A DNA stretch of 64,000 bases from Amanita rubescens (taxonomy: Eukaryota > Basidiomycota > Agaricomycetes > Agaricales > Amanitaceae): the NCBI GenBank assembly GCA_015039365.1, contig WION01000058.1:62001-126000 (forward strand), given 5' to 3'. A program made the position numbers and the translations under genes. Within the stretch, counting starts at the first letter, position 1. Every line of letters begins with the position of its first letter. The notes beneath the pieces are model-generated. The model was not told the DNA's origin. It saw nothing but the letters and a program-made list of their open reading frames with translations, and made no database searches. Shown piece after piece: positions 21,249-32,806 of this stretch.

Positions 21249-22239
21249 ATGGTTAAGCTCACAGTTTCTGTTTCTCTTGTACTCCTTCAACTTTCCGTAT
21301 TATCTCGAACTTCTGTTGGCGTCCCCCTCCCTCCGATTGGCCATCCTGGCTGGCCCATTGACCCACAACCTGGCTTTCCTGCCGCGCCTGTTTATGAGTG
21401 AGTATCGTGGGTATTCTTAACTAATATAAATCGGTAATTTTGCAGGGACCCTGTCGAAGGGATGAAAAATGCCGCCTTGGTATGCTCGCCTGTTGCTGCC
21501 TATGCTGCAGTACGCCTTGGACATAAACTTGCGAGCCATTGCTGGAATAAATTTCGGAATAAGAATACAGAAGCCGATGCTGAGAGCGGTCCTGATCCGG
21601 GGTATGTTGTAAGGCATTATCATTGTCACGAGACTTATGTTTCTTGGCAGGTCAACTGCCCATGCTCATAATCCCCACGCGAATCACCACGGGTACGATT
21701 GGTTGCGTTTTCAATGTGTTAAGCAGTCGAAGCTAATATCCCTCTAGTGAGACGCCAGATGAAAATACCCCCCTCATCAGGTACGTTGATGCATTGCACA
21801 AGGTGCTAAGCGATTAACATGGTGCCTTCAAAGGCCTTCTGCCGATACTGCGCATCCTCCAGACTTGAGGTACGGAAAAGCATTCTTCAAAGAATTAGGC
21901 AGTTGGGACTAATATTATTCATTGGAAGAGATACTAATCATCATGGGTACGATTAGTGCATTTCCCAAGGTTAGGTGATTGACACAGTTCCTTCAAAGAC
22001 ATGCTACTGGCGGTGCTACACATCCTCAGGGAGCAAGGTGCGGCAGAGAGTTTTCCAGGACAGCTGAGACTAATATGATTCATTTAAAGAGATACCCCTG
22101 AAAATGGATCTCGCCGGTACGATGCTAGGACACCCCACTAGGCGCTAAACAATTGACCCCTCCACAGACCTTCTGTCCATCAACGGGATTTATCGGTTGG
22201 CGAGTTATCAACAAAGCGGAAGCCAGTGTACCCACCCTG
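21249..22239 (+). CDS. Secreted protein encoded by symmetric micro-exons
   Basis: I read nine exons: 21249-21397, 21446-21601, 21651-21692, 21748-21780, 21834-21869, 21929-21946, 21999-22037, 22090-22116 and 22168-22239. Every one of the eight introns is phase 2 and about 50-60 nt, so each inner exon is a multiple of three. Exons 3-8 are only 42, 33, 36, 18, 39 and 27 nt. The product has a signal peptide (MVKLTVSVSLVLLQLSVLS) and then about 170 mostly polar residues, His/Pro/Asp-rich in the micro-exon part (AHAHNPHANHH, TPDENTPLIRPSADTAH), ending TKRKPVYPP. The family is unknown. Secretion is inferred. The symmetry means exons could be skipped or duplicated without frame loss. Confidence 0.7.
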
Positions 22240-22791
22240 AGTCTTGGGGGGATAAATGAATAACGACTGAATGAACGAAGTCGGATGATGAAGGTCAAAT
22301 GCATTGCACGGCACTCAATGACGATTTTCTATCCCGTTGATATGTAATAATACCGTCCAGATTGTTCTGAACCCTCGCTCTTGTATCCTTTGCATAGTGT
22401 ATGTAGTGCGCTCGCAACGCCGCTAACGATATGATCTATACTTTGCCGCATGGTTCATAAAATCACTTAGTATTTCAATGCAAGGAATGGCTGAAGTTGA
22501 CTCAGAATGTTTGATTGAGAGATTTCTCAAGTTTGTCAAGTTTGCATCGATTCTCATCGAAGTCGGGCCAACGCGAATATGCTTGACTCGGAAGGATACG
22601 CAAAAGGTTCCAATAAAATTGAGCGTACTAACGTACGCCTAATTCCAAATTTGGATTTTTTTCCCGATTGGGACGCATTCAGTGTTCCGTTTACGATAAC
22701 TTTAAATTGCGGACAACGTCGCAAGCAAATACATTTCCTATCTATCTTTACACTGCGGGTGGCGGGTGGACGATCCGGCTCAGCCGCTGGG
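22240..22791. other. Intergenic, no gene seen
   Basis: This is the 3' flank of two convergent genes. No supportable ORF, repeat or RNA is visible. Confidence 0.4.
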
Positions 22792-24270
22792 TCATCTAAA
22801 CCAAATGCGCCTCCAGATGGAACCTATGCTCCAACTTGCTTTGTCTAAGTTGGCTGCGTTATTTCTATATTCCTCGTCGTTGTCGAATCCATAGAATCCA
22901 CTTGGCCCGTGCACCCTCCCCTCCCGATCTGCTGAGGGTGTGGGAGAATGAGCGCTCAACAAGGCCGATTCCTCCCTCTCATTGCTCACAGATTCATTGT
23001 GCGCATACCGATTGAGTCGTGTCCTGGAAGCAGCCTCAACAGTCGGTTCTTCGTATATTGGATACAACCTTCTGTCAGGACGCCGATTACCGTTAACGGG
23101 AGCCGCAGTAGAGGTAAATGTGAAAAGAGAAACGACATCCTCGGGGGTCGCACCATTTTTCGCTCGCTGCACTGACATCCGCATCATGGTAGATTGGGGA
23201 GGCCGGTGTAAGTGTGTCCGAAGAAAAGGGTTTGTGGGGCTAATCGGCGAATACACCGTTGACACCGGCGTAGGTGCATGGCTGGCAGCGACGAGGGATG
23301 CAGGTCTAGTGGCCTTTTGCGATGCATCGGATAAGACACGCTTATGAATCTTCTGTCCGTAGCGCAGATAAAGAAAAATGGCGACTGCAATGAGGACAGC
23401 GCCGATAACGCCTCCAACAGCACCACCAGCTGCTACAGCACTAACAGAAATGGATTTGTGCGTAGTTGCTGTTGGGATTGATAAGTGAACGTCAGGGTGG
23501 TCTGTTACAATGCACAATGTCAGATGAGCGATGGAGGAAGAACAAATGGCCATACTGCTGTTATGCATCGCTTGTGCCTGAGTCACATTGAATTGCTCGT
23601 CCGTCCACGTCGCGGCTGTGGCTATGGATTAGAGGCGCTCACAGACCAGTATTCCAAAACTCACGATAGATGGTCGCCCAGTACGGCAAAAGCGTGTGGT
23701 TCAGCGGTACGACTTTGTCAGTAGGGAAAGACCTTCGTTTCAGTCAGTGATCGTCAGGATCAGATCAACAAAAACGCACGTATCCGTCAGATAATTTCCG
23801 CAATGCATGGTATAGGCATTCCAACTGAAGCAAGCATGAGAGATTGATGAGACATATCATCAAGGAATATGTACTCGGGGATATTGGTACTATTTTGACA
23901 AACGGTGCAAGCCCCTAATAGATTATAAACAGCCCAAGAGCTTATAGAACGGAAATCAAGATGACAACCGAGCAGGAGGGCTTAACGGCTGCTGACCACG
24001 TGCAAAAATTTGCCCTTGATGAATTCGGTATGCGAAACTTTGGACCGATCCGTTTAAGATTCCAATCTAGAAGTCCGTAATCCTTAGCATCGTGAGATCC
24101 GGAGGGACAGGACACTCACTCCTAGTAAAGCATGACGCGTACAATGTAATTGCAAGCAGGCATGGCGAATGGCCATCCGAATTATCCATCCACGAGAACT
24201 GACTGCCACATGTTATGATGGTAGTCGCAGTGGCCCTTGCCAGCAGAGCATCCCATCGCAGCGCCGCCAT
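22792..24270 (-). CDS. Single-pass membrane protein, tandem family member B
   Basis: The exon layout is the same as member A. The ectodomain has CGSQFSWMDNSDGHSPCLLA, SWAVYNLLGACTVCQ, a NAYTMHCGNYLTDT block and ATWTDEQFNVTQAQAM. The helix reads AAGGAVGGVIGAVLIAVAIF (near 23400). The tail carries MSVQRAKNGATPEDVVSLF and YPIYEEPTVEAA, and ends GSIWRRIWFR, the same tail type as A. The second ectodomain exon (WNLKRIGPKFRIPNSS) has diverged and lost the proline-rich core of the others. The start at 24270 is the first in-frame ATG; the position equivalent to the start of C-E reads TTG. Confidence 0.7.
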
Positions 24271-24950
24271 TAAAGAGACGTGCTTTGACGAAAAGAATGT
24301 GTTTGGGAGTTGAACCAAGGAAGCCGTAGCGCACCAGAGGCAGCAAAGGTGAGGCCAATAGCTTTGTTGGTATAGGCGCTTGGATGTAAAGGCAAAGGAG
24401 GCCACGTATGAGCGACCAGGGGTCCATCAGTGTCCTGAGTCATACCGCAATTCATGTAAGCCGCAAGGGACAGCACAGGGACCAGGGGCAAGCTACTACT
24501 GATTGAGAGTTCGGTTACACGCCACGACAATGGCCCGCTCGAATAACTTCAGCGTCAATCACGGTCACGGTCACAACACCTTGATCTAGTCTGTTGTGTT
24601 TTCTCCCAGGGGACGCCAGAGGATCACAGATAATTCACAGGGCATCGGAGGGCGAGGAGATTAGACGAAGGGTGCTCTATGGAGACAGGTCAAGCTTTAG
24701 GACGCATCTCACCCTCATCGTCCGTCGTAATTTCATCTTTTGAACTTTTAGAGCGACGGTGAGTAATAAATTTTATATATTCATTTTGGCCGAATCACCG
24801 ACTCGGACTTGACAACTCGAGATGAGCCTAAGCACAATAGACTAAAATGTACAAAGAAATGCAAGGAACGAAGTGACAAGCAGCATAGATCATTTATAAT
24901 TAAGTGTTTCGCCGTAACTGCGGCTACTTTCTGAGAAATCGCAAAAAGTG
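24271..24950. other. Flank between members B and C
   Basis: I see no gene. From about 24380 onward the sequence is repeated, imperfectly, starting near 28030, as the left edge of the segmental duplication. A long open frame at 24270-24405 continues the N-terminus of member B upstream but begins without ATG. Confidence 0.4.
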
Positions 24951-27900
24951 TCAGTCACATGTACTTATAAAACTTGACCTTGCACTGAAGTACGTGCCAG
25001 AAGGTCCTGAATCTAAATCAGATGTACTCCCAGGTGGCATCTGTTTTGTCAGACTCGCAGAGTCTGAGTTAGTGGCCTCATCTCTATTACCAGGTGTAAT
25101 TGTCAAATCCATTGAATCCATCGCCATCCGCGGCCTGTGCACTCTTCCAATGTAATCAACTAAATGTGCAGCTGGGAAATGAGAGTTTATGAGGGCCGGT
25201 TCCCAGTTCCTGTCGTTAACCTGAGATTCAATGTACGTAAGTCATCTTCCGGTTCCAGATGTAGTGGAGACTCACAGCAGAACTCGACCAGGATTCTTCG
25301 TATATTGGATAAATTTCTCGTTGAGTAGACGTTAAGGTAAAACGAGAAATGGCGTCCTCTGGGTTTCCCATTGCCGCAGCGTTCGCCACTGGCTGCACTG
25401 ACATCTGCATGACGGAAGATTGAGGGGGTGGAAATAAGTGCCATGTCTGAAAGATAGGACTTGAGAGGCTGATTGACGAATACACAGTAGAAGGAGTGGG
25501 GGTTTGCCTGGTATCAACAACGGTCGCAGATCCAGTAACCCGTTGCCATGTATTACATATGATGCACTCATGAAATGTTATCATTCGAGCGCTCGTACAT
25601 CTTCTGTAGCGGCGGAGATGCAGAACCGAAACGGCGACTGCGACAAGCACAGCGGCGATTATGCCTCCGACAATACCACCGGCTATGATATCAACAGAAG
25701 TCGATGACTTGTGGGTAGTTGGTATGCGGTTTGATAAGCTAATGTCGGAATAATCTGTTCCAATGTAACACATTAAAAGTGATGAAGGAACGAATTGCCG
25801 TACTGTAGCTTTGTAAGGCTTGTGCCTGAGTCACATTGAACCGACCATGCGACCATATCGCAGCTGTTCGTATCGATTAGACTAGCTCAGGTGTCAATAC
25901 CTTGAGACCCACGATTGACTGCAGACCAATACGGTATACGCGTGTTGTTGGGAAGCACGACTTTTTCAATAGGGAAAGTGCTTCATTTCAGTCAGTGATC
26001 TTCAGGATCGGATCAATCTAAAAAAACGCACGTGTTTGTCAGATAACTTTCGCAATTAATAATGTATGCATTCCAGCTGGGATATTACGGCATGAGAAAT
26101 TGATGGGATATGGAATCATCAAGGAGCATACGTACCGGAGGATATTGTCATTGGCTTGGCAAGTGGTACAAGCCTGCAGTAGATTGTAGACAGCCCAGGA
26201 GCTTATAGAACGGAAATCAAGACAATATCAAAAAGAGCGCGTAACAGTTGCTGACCACGAACAATAATTTGCGTTTGCTATGCTCGGCGTGCCGTATACA
26301 TCCGACGGATTGATTAAGGAGATATTCCAATCTAGAAGTCCACAAATATTAACATTGTGAGATCCTGAGGAATAGAATACTTACTACCGGGAAAACATGC
26401 ACCAGATAACGTAGACGCCAGCAAACACGGATGCTGGCCTTCCGAATTCTCCATCCACAAGAACCGGCTGCCACATGTAGCGTTGGTACTCGCAGTCCTC
26501 GGCAGCAACACACTTCTTCCCTGCACCCGCCGTGGCACTATCAAAGCGACGAGCTTGGACGGAGAGTATGATATTGGAAGTGAGACCATGACAAGTAGTA
26601 CACCCGATGTAGCAAGTGGTCAATGGCTCCGAGATGATTCCAGTGGTAAGGCGAAAGGCCAGGGAGGGATGGTATGGGCTGCGGCCTATGCTCTCGATGA
26701 CGGTGGGGGCAGGAGATAACGAAGGTAGTGAGAGGTGTATTGGTCATATATGCGACTGAAAGATCAACAGTCCGGATGTATTCTGCATCTGGCACCAGTT
26801 TGGTCGGGATATGCTCCTAGGTCACAGCATCCTCAGCGTACAAAGTTCTGGTCAGGCAAAAAAAAAGTCAGTCCAGTGCCACTGAGTGTCACGCTTACAA
26901 CACTTTGCAGGCCTCGTTTTCCGCTGGCGCCTTGAGACCCAAGAAAGGGAGAAAGCACGTTTGTTGCGCGAACGCAAATTCTTTCAACACCTTTGACTCT
27001 CTTCGCGGGATCGCCGAAATTGTGAGCGACCACGACGCATCACGGCGACATGACGACCGAACTCGACCAACCTGTGTGATCCGTCGAGATCGATGATCTC
27101 GATCATGATTGCGGGCCCCTGAAGGCCACAGAGCGATGCCATCCCGCGTGATCCGTGGACCTCGATCATGACTTATGGTCACTAATGCACGTTTTATATC
27201 TCTCACTACCTGAAACCTCTCTGTCTCGTTATTAGCACCGTTACCAATAAAGCACAGTGTTCATGAGAAGCGACGCAGGCCAATGATTTCGTACCCTAGC
27301 GGCCACTTGCTGGGGCAACCTTGGACAACGATCGCCGAGTTGCAGATGTAAGGAGCGTTGCAGGTGAAGGACTGTGAAGAGGTGAGAAATTAGGCACCAA
27401 GAATCGGGGAATCATCAATCACTGTCAGCGCTGTCAGACCCTGTTCCAAATCCCCAAGCTCATCCCTGTTACTTCCCCGTGTCCTTGCTTCATCCACATT
27501 AATCGCGCTCGTCGTTGTCACTCGTTCATAGTTGCCGGGTTGTGTATAAAAATATGAAGTTGCGGAGACAATGACATACTGACTGGCGCTACGCGTCCCG
27601 TACGACACCTGGCACAACGAAGAATCCAATCACCTGTTGATCGATGAACGGCCTGTAGATCGTGTGCAAAAAGTCAGGCGTAAAGCGCACGCTTCAACTG
27701 TATTATCCTAACCTAATCATTGGTCCGGGAGAAACAGACATTTCGAGTGCTAGACGTCACCATAAAAATATGAAATTACTAAATACGAGAGTAGAAAAAT
27801 GGACGCACTGCTCGGGTAGGAGGGGCATTCAAGGTGTCGCCGGGCTTGGCGATTTTGTTATGAACGATGAGCGATACCTCATATGGCAAAGAATGAAAGT

Positions 27901-27970
27901 ACCTCCGCGCAGTAACATTGACGCATGCATTGTTTCCGGAGTGGGCGTATACCTTACATAAATGGCGACA
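24380..27970. repeat. Segmental duplication, unit 1
   Basis: This unit matches about 28030-32150 in the same orientation: 3' flank, all of member C, its upstream region (words such as GGTCGGGATATGCTC and CAAAGTTCTGGTCAGGC) and further distal sequence to about 27960. Similarity is high in the gene and falls, with indels, toward the distal end. Confidence 0.7.
24951..26589 (-). CDS. Single-pass membrane protein, tandem family member C
   Basis: ATG 26589 opens a leader (MVSLPISYSPSKLVALIVP), then TNATCGSRFLWMENSEGQHP. The ectodomain exons follow the family pattern. The helix is built on GGIVGGIIAAVLVAVAVSVL near 25660, and the juxtamembrane part is short. The tail has MSVQPVANAAAMGNPEDAIS and YPIYEESWSSS. 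A GTGAGT donor after SSSA and an acceptor at CTCAG (63 nt) join in frame to VNDRNWEPALINSHF, then RVHRPRMAMDSMD, TPGNRDEATNSDSASL and a C-terminus GTYFSARSSFISTCD. If that intron were retained the protein would stop early at TYVH. Nearly the same gene recurs as member D. Confidence 0.72.
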
Positions 27971-28029
27971 AATGAGACTGCACTCCGCCTCAGCTACCTA
28001 GGTTGTTTTACATGTGCAAACCCAAGAAC
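26590..28029. other. Non-genic flank inside duplication unit 1
   Basis: There is no intact gene. 27050-27180 is rich in GATC/GATCATGA palindromic words. A minus-strand open stretch at 27390-27560 (NYERVTTTSAINVDEA, RDELGDLEQGLTALT) looks like a coding 3' exon. Its duplicate near 31470-31610 keeps the same words but is broken by a stop, so both are probably remnants of one exon. Confidence 0.35.
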
Positions 28030-31000
28030 CCCAAGCACCGGAACGGATATGAGCGGACCAGGCCTATCAGTGTCCTGAGTCATGTAAGCCATAAGCGAGC
28101 AAGCTATTACGGCATCGAGTCTGATTACAAGTTATGCGAGCGGGATGGTTGTCGTGGCGGAGTTGGCGTCACAAGGTTTGGTGCCAACATGGTCACGATC
28201 ACAACGCCTCCATTTTTCTCGTCGTGCATCACATCAAAAAAGACACAAATTTATTGGTCTGACTACGGGAGACTACCATTTTTCACCTTCCATCCGCGCC
28301 TTGAGAATCTAGTGGTAAGTAAGAAGTTGGCCATCAGTTATGAGCCTGTGTCCACTGTCGATGTCCGAGTCGCCCTTCCAGAGCATCAGAGAGCATTCAC
28401 AAGCCTGTCGAAGGCGAGGATATTAGACGAAGGGTGCTTCATAGAGGCAGCAGAATAGCACTGGGTGGTCGGATTTCGGGGTGTTCTGACTCCATGTATT
28501 AGGATCAAGCTTTAGACGCATCTCATCTTTCGAAACTTTTAGGGCAACAGTAAGAAATAGATTTTCCATAATCATCGACTCGAGATGTGCCTAAAGACAG
28601 CAGACTATTTACATTTGGCTAAAATCTACAAAGAATTGCAAGAAGCGAAGTGATACTAAGTAACATAGATTAGATGTAACTAAGTGTTCGCTGGTAGCTT
28701 CCTTCTTCTTTTTTTTTTAAGAAATCGCAAAAATGCACGAAGGTGCGTAAAATATCAATTACATGTACTAAAGCTTGACCTTGCACTGAGATACGTTCCA
28801 GAACGTCCTGAGTCTGGCCGAGTTGTAGTAGGGTCATCCAAATCAGATGTACTCCCAGGTGGCATCTGTGTTCTCAGGCTCGTATTGTCTGAGTTAGTGG
28901 TGCCATCTCCATTACCAGGTATAACTATGCAATCCATTGAATCCACCGCGATCCGCGGCCTGTGCACTCTTCCCATGCAATTAACTAAATGTGCAGCGGG
29001 GAAATGAGAGTTTATGAGGGCTGGTTCCCAGTTCCTGTCGTTAATCTGAGATTCAATGTACGTAAGTCGTCTTCCAGTTCCAGATATAGTAGAGACTCAC
29101 AGCAGAACTCGACCAGGATTCTTCGTATATTGGATAAATTTCTCGTTGAGTAGACGTTAAGGTAAAGCGAGAAATGGCGTCCTCTGGGTTTCCCATTGCT
29201 GTAGCGTTCACTACTGGCTGCACTGACATCCGCGCGACGGAAGATTGAGGGGGCGGAAATAAGTGCCACGTCTGAATAAAAGGACTTGAGAGGCTGATTG
29301 ACGAATACACAGTGGAAGGAGTAGGGGTTTGCCTGGTATCAATAATGGTCGCAGATCCAGTAATCCGTTTCCATGTATTGCATATGAAGCACTCGTGAAA
29401 TGTTATCATCCGAGCGCTCGTACTTTTTCTGTAACGGCGGAGATGCAGAACCGAAACGGCGACTGCGACAAGCACAGTGGCGATTATGCCTCCGACAATA
29501 CCACCGGCTATGATACAAACAGAAGTCGACGACTTGTTGGTAGTTGGTATGCGGTTTGATAAGCTAATGTCAGAATTATCTGTTCCAATGTAGCAAATTC
29601 AAAGTGGTAAAAGAACAAATTGCCGTACTGTAGCTTTGTAAGGCTTGTGCCTGAGTCACATTGAACCGACCATTCGACCACGTCGCAGCTGTTCGTATCC
29701 ATTAGACTAGCTCAGATGTCAATACCTCGAGACCCACGATTGACTGCAGACCAATACGGTATAAGCGTGTTGTTGGGAAGTACAACTTTTTCAGTAGGGA
29801 AAGCACTTCATTTCAGTCAGTGATCTTCAGGATCGGATCGATCTAAAACAACGCACGTGTTTGTCAGATAACTTTCGCAATTAATAATGTACGGATTCCA
29901 GCTGAGTATTACAGCATAAGAAATTGATGGGATATGGGATCATCAAGGGGTAGTATACGTACCGGAGAATATTATCATTGGCTTGGCAAGCGGTACAAGC
30001 CTGCAGTAGATTGTAGACGGCCCAGGAGCTTATAGAACGGAAATCAAGACGATATCAGAAAGGGTGCGTAACAGCTGCTGACCACGAACAATAATTTGCG
30101 TATGCCACGCTCGGCGGGATATATTCCTCCGAGCCCACTGGGGGAACATTCCAATAATCTAGAAGTCCACAAATGTTAACATTGTAAGATTCTGAGGAAT
30201 AAAACACTCTCTACCAGTAGAACATGCACCAGATAATATAGACGCCATCAAACACGGAGGCTGGCCTTCCGAATTCTCCATCCACAAGAACTGGCTTCCG
30301 CATGTTGCGTTGGTACTCGCAGTCCTCTGCAGCAACACACTTCTTCCCTGCACTAGTGGCAGCACTATCAAAACGACGAGCTTGGACGGAGAGTATGACA
30401 TTGGAAGTGAGACCATGGCACTGAATGACAAGTAGCACACCCGACGTAGCAAGTGATCAATAGCTTCGAGATGATTCAAATTATTGTGAGGCAAAAGGCC
30501 GTGGAAGGGTGGTATGGATTGTGGCCTAGGCTCCCGATGACGGTGGGAGCAAGAGACGTGAGGCTACGGTCATATATGGGATGGGAAGAGCAACAGTCCA
30601 GGGACATTTTGTATCTGACACCAGTTTGGTCGGGATATGCTCATATGTCACGGCATCTTCAAAGTTCAGCGTACAAAGTTCTGGTCAGGCAAAAAAAGTC
30701 AGCCCAATGCCACTGAGCATGACGCTTACAACACTTTAGCCCTCGCTTTCCATTGGCGTCTTAAGATTCAGGAAGGGAGAGCGCGTTTGTTGCACGAACA
30801 CAAATTCAACACCTACTTCAATTCGCGAAATCGCTGAAATTGCTATGAGCCTATGACCACGGACAATCATGACCAACCTCGACCGGCCCGCGTGATCCGT
30901 CGATCATGATGCATGAGCTGTGGGCACGTTATTGGAGGTTATTGGCACCTGTTCCTAGCTGTTCCTGTTATCACCCAGTCTCTCGTGATTGTGATTGTGC

Positions 31001-32150
31001 TGCCAGCTTGAATATGTTAAGTTAGGCCTTACGTGTCCCCCGTGGCACATGGGTCAAGAGCGGATGATGAGGACGGACGAGCAGGTGAGGAAGCAGAAGG
31101 TTCACTTAGTGTAGTACGATGCCCTACCATATGCCCTTGGCAGAACGGGGCCTAAACGAGGTTTAAAAAGAAAAAAAGGAAAAAAAGTTAAGTATGTAAG
31201 CTTAACGCACCAGGACTTACATAACATCAAGGAGTACTTCTGGCTCCGGCTACCTGAAACTTCCCTCAATCTCGTCATATAAAAAAAAATCATCCTGACT
31301 GCGCCTCCCTTGCATATGAGCATGTCCATGGGAAGAAGCAGCGGCACGTATCAAGGACTTCGTACCATGGCGGCTGCTTGTGCTGTGAACACCTTGAACA
31401 AATACCACCGAGTTGCAGATGTAAGGAGAGTTGCAGGTGAAGAGCTTAGAGGTGAGAAATTAAGCACCGAGAACCCAGGAATAATCACTGTCAGCGTTAG
31501 GGCTGTCAGACCCTGCTCCAAATTCCCAAGCTCATCCCATCCCTGTTACGTTCCCCGTGCCCTTGTCCATCATTAATCGCGGGTCGTCGTTGTCACTCGT
31601 TCATAGTTGCCAGGTTGTACAAGTTGTGGAGACAGTGATATACCGACAGGCGCTATGCGTCCCACGATGCCTGGCACAATGAAGAATCCAATCACATGTT
31701 GATCGATGATCGGCCTATAGATTGTGTGCGCAAAGTCACGCTTCAACTAGAGAAATAGAGGTCGTTTCGAGTGCTAGAAGGTCAACGGAATAGCCACAAA
31801 ATATGAAATTATGGTAGCTGTGCGCATAATTCCACTTCAAACCTCTCGCCGTTTCCAAGTTGTGTTCTCCCCTGTGTAGCAAACGCGTAAAAGGAGGTAC
31901 GCCTCCTGTCCTACTTCATCTCGAGAATAAGGAAGACGCAAGAGGACCGGAAACGAGAAGAGAGTATAGCTGAACACGAAGGAGTAGAAAAATGGACGCA
32001 CTGGTTGGACAAGAGGGCGATTTTGCTATGCTAGCGATGAGCGATACATCATATGGTAAAGAATGATTTGTTGAACCAAAGTGCCTCTGCGCAGTAACGC
32101 TTGTGGGTGTGATTGAGGTATGCGATGTTTCCGGAGTAAGCTATACCTGG
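28030..32150. repeat. Segmental duplication, unit 2
   Basis: Counterpart of 24380-27970, directly adjacent and in the same orientation. Beyond member D it keeps the promoter words, the GAGTTGCAGATGTAAGGAG block (31411) and a GAGTAGAAAAATGGACGCAC block (31984, matching 27788). It is about 0.5 kb longer, through insertions at 31120-31300 and 31820-31980. Confidence 0.7.
28755..30416 (-). CDS. Single-pass membrane protein, tandem family member D
   Basis: A close copy of member C. ATG 30416 gives MVSLPMSYSPSKLVVLIVLP and then CGSQFLWMENSEGQPPCLMA. The helix, MSVQPVVNATAMGNPEDAIS and YPIYEESWSSSA are conserved, as is the final intron, whose acceptor yields AINDRNWEPALINSHF. The tail adds a short insert (DDPTTTRPDSGRSG) and ends GTYLSARSSFSTCN at 28755. 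Position 28710 holds a 10-T run downstream of the stop. Substitutions against C are scattered and the frame is kept in the parts I compared. Confidence 0.72.
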
Positions 32151-32169
32151 CATGAGTTGCACCTGCTGC

Positions 32170-32720
32170 AATGTATCGGGCACGGTACGCTCATGAGAAC
32201 AGCATTGGGAGGAGTCGACTTCTTGATCTGAGATTCGATTATTGTTATGTTCTATGGCTTGTGCCTGGGCCGCATTGAACGGGTCGTCCGCCTATGCCGA
32301 ATCGTTTAGAAATCCTCACAGGTCAATGCACGTCTAGTTGTCGTACGGTATGGTGAAAGCGTACTATCGGAAGGTATGATCCTGTCAGCCTGTCAGGAGG
32401 AAAAGCGCTTCGTTTCAGTTGGCAATGATCTTCAAGGTTTATCTCCAAAAATGCACCGTTTGTCGAGTGATGGTTTCTCGATCGATGGTGCAGGGACATT
32501 AACTGGACCTATATAGCTATAACGTACCATTGAATCTGAAGTACCCAACGTTTAGCTTTGCGCGATTTCGAAGGGACAACTACTCACGATCAATATATAT
32601 GCCCACAGATACCGATCAACGAGAAAAGACCATCGCATGCTGCGTTGGTCGTCGCAGTTCTTACGCACGATCAAACCAGCAAGAAGGTACGATTTTAGGT
32701 TGAACTGGTCTCGAGCTTGA
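32170..32720 (-). pseudogene. Wrecked sixth copy of the membrane-protein family
   Basis: Three pieces align in order with the ectodomain exons of A-E: a piece near 32650 matching the TNATCG leader exon, a piece near 32340-32420 matching the FP-x-D-x-IIP exon, and DDPFNAAQAQAIEHNN near 32240-32290 matching TWTxGQFNVAQAQ. Stops and indels separate them, and the helix and tail are absent. Confidence 0.55.
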
Positions 32721-32806
32721 CGTGACGCGCGTGGCTTGAACCTAAAAAATGATGCTATTGTGTTGAATACATAGATGTGGATAATGAGATTACAAATGTA
32801 ATGCTG

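Noticed and set aside
24271..24405. Member B start at 24405
   Set aside because: The codon is GTG; no ATG opens this extension, so 24270 is the first usable start unless an upstream exon exists.
27050..27180. GATC-rich palindromes as an origin or regulatory array
   Set aside because: The words vary in spacing and are only loosely kept in the duplicated copy near 30870; probably simple sequence.
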